NCBI GenBank assembly: GCA_029962745.1
Contig: CM057161.1
Coordinates: 6,213,876 to 6,277,875, forward strand
Origin: Echinometra lucunter
Taxonomy: Eukaryota; Echinodermata; Echinoidea; Camarodonta; Echinometridae
Length of the DNA: 64,000 nucleotides
Direction of reading: 5' to 3'
Both the position numbers and the translations under genes were made by a program. Below the pieces are notes generated by a model. The model did not search any database. It was not told where the DNA came from and saw nothing but the letters and a program-made list of their open reading frames with translations. This document shows, one piece after another, positions 25,701 through 37,200 of the stretch (the first letter of the stretch is position 1; each line of letters opens with the position of its first letter).

Positions 25701-28700
25701 ATTTAATGCAAAATGCGATTTCTTACATAATCGGGACACAGTCGGATCATATAATGTGCGGTGGCCTTAAAGACATTGGTTAACATTGTTATGATTTTTT
25801 TTAAATCTCATTTTGTTACTTGAAAATGGGATAAACATTAGGGTTATAGTGTAAAAATACCAGTCTGAAAGTTTCAAAGTAAAATATCCACAGGAAGTAT
25901 TTTTAAATATTAGAAATGTGAACCAATGTTTGAAAAATATACAAGGGTCGGTTGCACAGACCAGATGTAAGGAGTGCGCATGCACGCATGACTCAACGGA
26001 CCACACTGTGTGTATTGACGTATCACGCGGCGGAAGGCAGGTAACGGTATTTTTTAATTCGTGCAAACAGTCCTCTTAGTTTATTGTCTCTCGAGACGAA
26101 AGCTAATAAAATTGTGGTTTGCATCTAACTTACACTTTTTCATTCCAAATTATGGTTGGTTTCAGGGTTTTTGAGTATAAATACAAGTACTCATACACAT
26201 GATTCATCTTAGTTTGAGAATTTTCTAAATCAGCTGCTCACAAAGTTAGCCAATGCCTTTAAAACAAATTACAAACTTTTCGTAGAAAGGGTTTACGGTT
26301 CACCATGTGGTAAGTCCTAAGGGACTAATGATAAAGTGGATAGAGATGGAGGTGAAATAGAGAGGCGAGAAAGTAGGAAAGTTGGAAGGCAGAGTATCTT
26401 TCGAAAACTGGGTCAATCCTGAAGACGGACAGTCAAGCTGCCCGAAACGTCGAGTCTTCTCTCCTTCTCCGCCCGCCTCAAGTCTTCTTACCTCTCGCCG
26501 ACTCAAGCCTCCTCATCTCTTCACCAACTCAATCTTCTCACCTCTTCTGGTTTACAGTCCTTTTTAGGACTTCACCCAGTTTTCAAAAGATACTCGGCCT
26601 TCCAACTTTCCTACTTTCTCGCCTCTCTATTTCACCTCCATCTCTATCCACTTTATCTATAGTCCCTTAGGACTTACCACATGGTGAACCATAAACCCTT
26701 TCTACAAATATCCGTACCACCATGCAAACCTTCAAACATCAAATTACAAACTATTCAATAAACAAATAAAAATGGTTCAATAAGACCCGGGAGTGATCAC
26801 CTTTGAGGCCAATGTATCAACAAACCTGGAAGTCTTCTTGGTCAGTATTCCCATACTCCTGGGCCGGTATTCTGAAAATTGTTTCATCTTTTATCTTATC
26901 TTCACTCTTTCAATTGTCATAACACTTTTGAAGGTGAAATTGTGATTGGTTTGAACTGCGCAAAACTGCGCCAATGGACCAGCAAGCAAGTCAAAAGTGT
27001 GCGCTGTAAGGCAATGGTGTACGCTATTGCTGATTGCTATGGCAATTAAAATAAGATAAAAGATGAAACAATTTTCAGAATACGGCCCCAGGGTATATTC
27101 TCAAACTCCAGGGTATTCTTATATTGCAGGGTATATTCTTATAAGACCCTGGAGTGATCACTTTTCTGATCAATGTATCAACAAACCTGGAAGTCTTCTT
27201 GAGTCAGTATTCTCGTTTGACTGATGGCCGAAGCTCGTGTGATTTTCTCTTCAGTGGTCAAGTTACTGGCAGGGTTCTCAGCCCCCTCCTTCAAGTCCAC
27301 CTCATCATCAGAGGAATGTATGACGTCATGCCAGCTACCATCACTATCGCTGGAATCATTGCTTGCTGTCTCCCATCCATCTGCAATCAAAGTGGTGAAA
27401 GACTGATTATCATTTTATTATTATTGTTATCAAAAAGTACTTGGCAGGAACGACGCCCGAGAGGGGAAAACTGAACAGAATCACTGTAACTCGCGGGTCT
27501 CCACTCCCATTATAACTGCCTGGGATGTGTAGATGCACTACTACTAAAGCAAAGGTTTTTGCCTACTTTTTTAAAGATTAGTGCAGTAGGTTCTAATGTG
27601 CAACAGTGGTGACTCTCCACTACAAAGGACCTTTGTTTTACATCTTATCCAAGGGATGGAAATGTTAATGTGGTCAGCATCTTTACCAATAGCAGTAGAA
27701 GAAGTAGTAATGGCAGCAATAGTAGTAGTAGTAATAGCAGCAACAGCAGCACTAGGAGCAGTAGCAGGTAGTAGTAGAAGTAGTATTAGTAGTAGTAGTC
27801 TTAGTCATAGTAGTCATAGTCGTAGTCGTAGTCGTAGTAGTAAAGATATTAGAAGTTGTAGTCATCCTAGCAGCAGCAGCAGCAGCAGCAGAGTTAATTT
27901 ACCTTTGTTTTCTTCCTCATCTTCTTCTTTATGTTGTGGTAAAACCTCTGCCCCTGGGATGAAGTCTGGTGCTACTAGCTCACCGTATTCTTTTGCTTTC
28001 ACATCTATTGACTGCTCGGTAGGTTTTCCCTGTAATAAAAATCAAAGAGGTTGCAATGTTTCTTTGTAACAATCTTTACGGAAAAACAATCCCTAAAGAC
28101 CATGAGCTGAAATCCAGAGGAGAGGGACACGTCCCCCAACAAATAGGTTGGTCCCCTCATGTTTCATAACAGATTTCTGCCCATCATCCTACACACACAT
28201 CAAAATGAAATAGAAATACAATATTGAGAGTAGTCTGCACTGACTTTATATTAGAAGACTTATCCTGAAATCAACACAAAAGGAAATTAGGAGATTTTGG
28301 TGAAGTCTAGAGGAAGGAATAAAGAATATGGGGAAAAATTAAGAATTTTTTTCAAAGTGTTGAAGAAGAAATTATTTGGAAATGTGGGGCAATATCAGTT
28401 AAGATTGACATTTTTGTCCATCCATGACGATGAGGATCTTATGGATTGTAGATTAAGTAGACGGCCGGAGCAACTCAATTTTACTGAATTTCAACTCCTT
28501 CAGTGATGCCCTGCACATCAAAACATAGAATAGCTTGACACATTTCTTTACCGGTTCTTATATTTTACAGGCCTTCAAACTTCAAAATTTGTCAAACGTT
28601 ATCAGCGACAAATTGATCAGGCATTGTGCTGGAATGAAATATCTTTAATTTGAAAAATATCACTGTTTGCACTCTTCAAACTGCATTGATTTAAGACACA

Positions 28701-31700
28701 TCAATGAACAAAGCAATATTTTACAATTAAAGGCTCATAGCTTCTACTAATTTTTTTAATTCCTCTCCCTAACCTTGTCTTTCCTGTGAAGTAGCTCTGG
28801 GTTGGCTTTCCTGAAGAGGTGGATGAGAGATCTTGATGCAGCAACTACAGACTTGCTGCGGTAGGTCTTGTACTGGGTCAAATCTTGAAGAAGGTCTGGA
28901 CCCATTGCCAAAGGACATCTAGTACATACTTCTCGTACTGCATTCAACCTTGGAAACACAATACGGAAAATTAGTAAAGGCACAATTTAGGTACTACATG
29001 TAGATCAGGTCCTGAAGATCAGGTCCTGAAGCAGTAGGTATGGACATATTGCTACTGTAGAAGAATCCTGAATAAGCTCTGGACCCATTGCCAAGGGACA
29101 TCTATCTAGCACACACCTCACATACTGCATTCAACCTGGGAAAAGGTGTAAACCTAGTGCACGTGAATCCCCCCCCCCCAAAAAAAAAAAAAAAAAAAAA
29201 ACAGACTTTACTTGGCATTCCAAATGTTTACGGGTAACAAATTTGAAGAAAATAAAAGATAACATTAATGGAGTGGAATCGTATAGCAGTTCCATTTCGT
29301 AAGCGCCCCATTCAAGCATGCAGGCATGTCCACTAGTCTACTCATTAGTCACTTTCATGTTAACCCATTCGTGACAGGAATTATTTAAAGCCTAATTTGA
29401 TCAGCTTTTGTTCTTCAAATTGGCAACATCAACATTTTTATTTTATTGCTACATTTTATTTATAAAACGTAATGTATCAGAAATGAATATAAATTGACAG
29501 AAATTATGATGATAAGTCAAAAAGCTGCCAATTTGCAGGGAAACGGTGATTTTAAACTTTCTATCACATTGCCAATTTAAGGATTTTAATGCTTATTTTC
29601 CTTTAAAAAAAATTCAGCATCAAACAATAAATATTGATGCAATCAAAATGGGCACAGTTTGTGTAGAATTTTTTGCTCTTTCTGCTCATGTATTTGGTAT
29701 GATTTTTAGGGCTTTGCATTAAAAGATATTAGGCCAAACCACAAAATGTGGACCTCTGTCACAAATGGGTTTTAATCAAAATTATTTTTTAACTCAATAG
29801 CTTTCTATGGAAGTAATAGTTGAAGTTCCTATTCTGAATACAGTAAAGTGACAATGAACCCTGATCATACAAAATGTTTTTCGATGATTGTACACTTCAG
29901 TTAAAAAAAATATTTTAAAAAACAACCAAAAAACCGTACTATCAAGAAGGCTGATAATATTTCACAGCTAGAAGATAAATCAAACACCTACCCAACTGCC
30001 ATGACTTCGTTAGAATTCCTCTCAGTCACAAAGTTATTGACCAGTGTCCTAAGTACAGATTCAATGATATCTGGAGGCACCAACTCATGAGTGGCTTGGG
30101 CTGTGTACAGTAGAATCTTGGTTACCTCTGAGAAGAAGAAAAAAAAAAGACATCAAAACATTAGGAATGATGGCATCAGATATTGCATGAATGAAAATAC
30201 CAAGAAAAATTTGCAATAATATGAATAACTTTATTCAAAATTGCTTGAATAGAATTTTTTTTAAAAAAAACTTTTGTCCTATGACGACGCAAACAGAACT
30301 TTCATGGTTAATGGTCAAATGATTGCCCACAAAAGGTATTTTTGCTCAGCTTTGCTTTAATCCCTTTGAAAATAATTTTCCGAACTAAAACTGCCTAAAG
30401 AAATAATACCATTTTACATATAGATGGCAAAAAAAATAAATAACCCAGTGCAAAATGAAAGACCATTTTTTGTGAAGTAATTATTTTTTTGTGTAATGAC
30501 AAACAGAAAGCTGAAACACTCTGCAATTTCTTGATGTCATTTTATGTTGCCTCAACAGTTCTTTTTGCCAAATTACAATGTCAAAGGTGAGCAAGTGTTT
30601 GCCTGAGGTTCCAAGTCTAACCTTTCTGGTGTGGTTGGATAAATCTCTGAAGGAAAGGATAGAAATTGAAGAGGATGAGTTGATGTACTCCAACCAAACG
30701 AGAGATGAGGTTGATCATCATCAGTTTCACTTCAAATCTTTCGGTTGTCTTCTCTAGCTGCTTGAAAAGACGCTCGGCAAAGTCTGAGAAGAGTAAAAAA
30801 AAGGGGTAACATGTATCATTAGAGAGATACTGAGGGCTTAACCGATATTCACATCGGAGATCGGTGACTGCCGATTCTTGGCCGTATCGGCTAAACATCA
30901 GAATCGGTAAATATGATGATGATGAGCCAATGCAGAACCGATGCAAGCAACAGATGTCTGGTGGTTACAATCACACTTAGACCCTATGTTGTTTTGCATT
31001 GCGGGCGTAGCAGATGGGATTAAATTTTTGTTATTGTATTACTCATCTCTACTTAAGCCGCGCTCTGCGCAGCATCGGTATCGGAATCGGAATCGGAATC
31101 GGGCCGATGCGGATGTAAAAACATCAGGGATCGGATCGGCAGCAAAATTCCGTATCGGTTAAGCCCTAGTGATACTCTCTTGGCAACAATATCTCTTATA
31201 AAAAACAACAACAACAAAACATGATGCTATATACATCAATTGCTCAAACACATGCACAAAGCATATGACATCTAAAAATCAAAGTTGTGTAATGTGTAGC
31301 AAACTTCTAACCACAATAAAAAATTACAGATTTCTTCAATGCCCTGGTAATTTAATCACAAGCTACCAGCAGTTTGGGTCATGCATAAGTATCCCTTAGA
31401 TGAATTGGTAAAGTATTCATTTGGTTTCGAATCACATATTTCAAAATTACTCAAAGACTTCTGACAATGTACATGTGTATGTTTCAAATTTTATTGCACA
31501 TCTACCAAGGACTTAAAAATAGTGCAATTAAGCATGAAATTTCATTATCAAAAGAGATCTTCTTTTGCAAGAAATACTGGACATACCCTGAGGATCGTGG
31601 ACAAGATGCAACGCTGAAAAGTTGAAAGCTTCTTTCTTCTTTCGCTTCTTTTTATGCTTCTGTAGATGGAGGAGAAGTTATACATTACATGTGAATATCA

Positions 31701-33824
31701 ATGATCATGAAAGACCATAATTTTGACAAGGCTAGAGCCACAATGTGTACCGCCCCTTTCGTGTGCAATCATTCTTGCAGGTAAATTGTAACATTTGCTT
31801 ATGGGTCGAAAGTTACCAGCTCCAATAGAAACTGGCAGGTAAATTTCAACATTTGGCCTCATTTGACCTTTGACATACATACAAGACCTTTGACTCCAAA
31901 ATAACATTGAGGTCCCCACAGAGCATCTACTATCCAAGTTTGGTTACAATCGGGCAAATGGTCTTAAAGTTATTCAAGTTTATATGAGTTATGGTCTGGA
32001 TGGACACTGCTAAGTATTCTTTAGTCTCGCTCTACCTCAGTGGCTCGACAAAAATGAAGGAATATATAATGAATACTATCTGATAGTGACAAATCCAATG
32101 ACTGCAAACATGCACTAGGTACATGAAAATCCATCCGTACGTGTAGAATGATAATTAAAGACATTCAGTCGTGGGCTTTCATGGGGAGTGGGTCATAATT
32201 TGCTGACACCCTGACTTTGTGAAAAGCAATGGAAATGCCTGTAATAGAGCTACATTTCTGGAGCACAGCAAAACAAGCTGTCCCACCATAAACGTTCTTC
32301 GGCCTGCTTCAGACATTCTCGGGCCAGGGAAAGTGAGATAATGACTTTGCCATATGGGGCAAAGGGTGGAATATACAGAGCATTACATAAGGTCTGTTGA
32401 TCATAAAACTCATAGTGATGGACAACACCTGTTACTGGGTAAGCACCTATGGTGTCAAATTCCCCATGAAAGCCCACGACTGAGCGTCTTTAAGGCATAT
32501 TGTTTTCATGTAAATATTTACCACACAAGAAATATTACAAACGGGGCTGAAAAAAGGTAGATGCAAGCAACAAAGGTCCTATGCATACTCTGTGCGTTAA
32601 CCCGTTGCCTATGGAAACCAGATGGCTCCCGTTTTTAACCTCTTGAACACTTAGCCCAAGATAACTCAGGCTAAGGTCTATGGAAATCATGATATAATGA
32701 AATCAAATCGTGCTCAACAGATTAAAAGATTATGGGAATTAGAAAATTCAGTAGTCAAGAGGTTAAAAGAAACAGAAGTGTTAAATGATAAAATGTTTAT
32801 TTTTCCTGGAGGTTTACTTGGGTGGTTTGCCCTGGCATATGTGAATGAGGCTCTAAAGAAGTTTCTATTTCCAAAACCACCAAATAAGCATGATTACACA
32901 AGAAAAGTGCCCAAATTCCTTACCCTGAGTACTTGGAGAGCCTTCTTGGTTTTCTTCTGTCTCTTCTTCGATTTCTTGTTCACCTTATCTGCGATGAGGA
33001 TATGTTTGGCTGTGGTTCCCTCATCCTTTTGAATAACATGAAACATAATCGAATAAAACATATATGAGGATGTTCTAAAGAGTCATTACATGTATACAAA
33101 AAGCATAAGCAAACAAGACATGTAATATCTATGTCTGACAGTTGATGTTCGGCCATGGTAATAATCAATACAAGGTGTCATCCCTTATGGTAAATTATGT
33201 TGTATTTCAAGGACAACAACTGAATTTCCCACAACACTATTTGTAAATCAGCCCTCTTGAGGGAAATGAGCAATATCACCCCAAATAAGATGAATTGTGA
33301 GACTTACCTCTGACTCGCTGTCACTGTCATCATCTTCTTCCTCATCGGTTCCAAGAAAGAACTTTAAAGCCGTGACAAGGATCTATACATGAAATACAGG
33401 ATGCACATAATACAAAGTAAATAAAACATTTTCCAATTGTCAAGGTTCATCCACATATACCCGGGGGAAAAAAATGCAAGGGGTTTTAAAGATAAACTGA
33501 GCTCTGGTCATGCGATCATAATGTGAAAGAAACTGTTCCAAAGCAATTGAAAGAGTTAGATTTGTATATAAATACAGGTGTCTAGGGTAAGATTTGGGGA
33601 TTATCAAAATGATAGGAAATTCGCTTTAATACTGGTACTTTCCCCAAAAGGTACGGGCACTGCTCAAAGAAATGAGTATATGGGACCACACACAAATCTG
33701 GCATGAATGTTAGTCCTGAACTTTTCAGCTTTTTCTTGTCATATTTCCAGTATTATGGCATTTGAAGAGCAATCTTCTTTGCAGGGGACAATGTTACTAC
33801 ATTCTTCCTAACTGACATGGAAAG

Positions 33825-33878
<54 letters not shown>

Positions 33879-33891
33879 ACTACTTCTACTG

Positions 33892-33923
<32 letters not shown>

Positions 33924-34020
33924 GCTACTACTGCTACTACTACTACTACTACTACTACTGCTACTACTGCTACTACTGCTACTACTGCTACTACTGCTAC
34001 TACTGCTACTACTACTACTG

Positions 34021-34052
<32 letters not shown>

Positions 34053-34053
34053 G

Positions 34054-34100
<47 letters not shown>

Positions 34101-34116
34101 GCTACTACTACTACTG

Positions 34117-34155
<39 letters not shown>

Positions 34156-34164
34156 ATACTACTA

Positions 34165-34211
<47 letters not shown>

Positions 34212-37200
34212 GCTACTGCTGCTACTACTACTGCTACTACTACTGCTAGTACTACTACTGCTACTACTTACCTTGGTAACCTTTGAGAAGCAAGCTGTCA
34301 CAATCACATTCACTGTCTTGGTATCATTCCTGTAAAAAAGTGAAATGTATCATGAAATTATTTATTGGTAGAACTTTTGTACGCAAAAGAAAATAAATAT
34401 ACAGAAGGAAAAGAAACACAAAAAGAAAAATGAAAGAGTTAGAAATTAGAAGGACTTACCAAATATTTTTCTTATAAAGCTCTATCATCACATCAAGAGA
34501 CATCTTGGCTGCCACTGAACTGCTATCTGTCAGCATTGTGTACATAAAATTTTGTAGAGTCTGTTTGCAAAAAAAACAAAAAACATAGAATAAAAACTGC
34601 AATCATAGGTGAAATTATAGCAATTAAAATGAAAACATTAAAAGAAGAAAATAAATTACAAAAGTTTCACTCCCTACTCACTTACCACTGCGAAGTATGA
34701 AATTTATCACTGAATTTCTATTTTTTTTAAATGCATTTTTCAAAAATTGCTTTAATATTCAATGGTCACAAATTTGTGTATGACAATTCTACAATATATT
34801 ACAAAACATCCACAACCCTTTTGTTTCAAAACATGGTTCAAAATTTATGAAATCAGTTTCACAATTGACCAAGACTAGTAAGTTTAACAAAAATTTGGAA
34901 CACAAAATATCCTCAAAGTGGATGCATGCGGGGATAAGTCCTCCCCCCCCCCCCCCCCTCCCACTCCACTCCCAGCTTTTACATACTTGCTTTCTTGGAA
35001 TCTTAAATTCCATAGACATAAACTAATCAATTTCAAATTTAAAACAATCCCTTTCTCATTCAGTTCATGACATTAACAGGTTACAAATATGTCTGCATGG
35101 GATGGATTAATATTTGCATTTCAGTTTCTCCATATTGAGTTAATTATGTATTACATGTACTCATTTTTGAAAATTATGAATAATATAACATGCAGTAATT
35201 AAGACGTCACTTTTTAAGTGTGATTTAACTGATATGCAATAGAATGCAGCCAATATTAAATGAAAATGGAACCAAGGCATCAGTGTGCTTTTAATGAATG
35301 AAGATGAACAAGAGAGAGAAGACAGTGAAAGTTTGAGCAAAATCGGACAATCTGTTCAAGAGTTATGAATTTTGAAAGTTTAAGTTAATCCCTGTTGTGG
35401 GGATCCATAAGTTGGCAACTTTGCCAGCATCTGTGATGTCATTGTGGACAACTCTCCATTCATTTGGTGCCTTTTTTTTTTTTTTAAATATTGATTTATG
35501 TGAAATTTTAAGTCAGGAATCAACATAATTCCTTGCGAAATGCTTGTAAAATTGATGTATCCATGTCATATTCAAGCAGTAAATCACAAAATTTTCTATT
35601 TTTCTTGAAAATGAAGGAAACGTTAAATTTTGTGTATAAAATGAATGGAGAGTTGTCTACAATGACATCACAGATGCTAGTGGAGTTGCCAACTTAAAGG
35701 ATCCCCAGCCATAATAAGGATTTACTTAAACTTTCAAAATTCATAACTCCTGAACAGATTGTCTGATTTTTCTTAAACTTTCACTGTCTGCTCTTTCTTT
35801 TTCTTCTTCATTCAATGAAAGCACACTGAAGTCTCGGTTGCAGTCTCCTTTAAGTCAGATACAGTGATTCCACAGATCCTTTGTGCAAAGGAAATTACAC
35901 ACAGCAGAGCACTACTCACTGTATTGAGCTTGTTGTCTTTGTGCTTGGCGTTGGTGCGTTTGATATCATTGACGATGTGATCATACAGCATCTTACGCAA
36001 GACCTTGTCCTGGCAACGGAACAGCTCAAAGAATAACCCTAAGAGACTGGTCGGGGATACTAGACCTCGATTCCTCAGCAGAATGAGTCCTTTGCATAAT
36101 GTCTGCAGAAGAAAGACAAAAGAAATAACCTCTTTATGGCACTTTTAAATAAATGCATGCATCTTCTTCTGCATGAATATAAAAAGAATAACCCCACCAG
36201 ACTGGTTAGGGAGACTAGCCCTTGATTCCTCAGTAGAACGAGTCCTTTGCATAATGTCTGTAGAAGAAAAACAATGGAATTTATTTTCCTACTGTCAAGA
36301 TGAACGAATGCATCATTAAAATAAATGAATATGAGAAGAATATATCCCAGGAGAATGACTGGGAAGACTAGGCATCTATTTCAAAAGAGGATGAGAAGCA
36401 TGGGGTCTGTACCTTGAAATTGTCATAAGTATAAGTTCATAGACATCCCCACTGAAACAAATTTTAAATCTATAATACTTGTCTCTATGGTTTGTCCAAG
36501 AACTAAGATTAATGACGGTTTCAAGAAATAAGCCAGAGCATTTTATGTTAAGGATGAAGATGAGTACAATAAATTACAGAATTCTATAAAACATTGCAAG
36601 CCATGCAAAAGGGCCAAAACATAAACTACCACTGGATAAAACCAAAAATTGATAGAAGATCAAACCTGTTCCATCTCATGCCCTTTTGCCAGGCTCACAA
36701 CAAGAATGCATAAACACACCCGAGAGTCGGAATAAATCTTATTACTATGTATATTTACAACACTTCAATCTTCAGTGCATTTGTGTAAGTTGCACGCCAC
36801 ATGATTGGGCAGCACTTACTAACACCAACCAACTTCCTAACTTCCTACACCATATCTAACCTTACCCCTAAACCTGACCTTAAAACCAATATCCCAAGCC
36901 TAAACCTTACTCTTGACATTTGGGGCAATGCTGTGTAAAGTATCCCACATGGTCTTTTATTCACTCATTTCCAACAAAATTGAACAAGTCTTTTGAGATA
37001 TGCCGACTGCCTCGTGGTAGTGATATGGAGAAGAGCCAGAAGTCAGTCCTCAAACAATTTTCAATTAGCTGTCAAAAAAAATGGGCAAGCTACATAAGTG
37101 GTGCCTAACAGGCTGCATGGAATCATACTGTAACAAAAAAGCCTGGAGCAAATTTTGTTGGCAAAGAAAATGGTGGGTCACTAACTTACCATCCTCATAT

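Noticed and set aside
27596..28069. 157-codon plus-strand Ser-rich frame
   Set aside because: Produced by the triplet tract in SDAD1 intron 13 and the antisense of exon 13.
32697..33032. 111-codon plus-strand open frame overlapping SDAD1 exon 8
   Set aside because: Its first part looks fairly protein-like, but it lies antisense in SDAD1 intron 8, runs through the antisense of an exon and matches no family known to me.
33817..34335. Long poly-Leu and poly-Ser open frames
   Set aside because: They come from the (CTA/CTG)n microsatellite; only the SDAD1-strand frame has a possible meaning through intron retention, reported as a finding.
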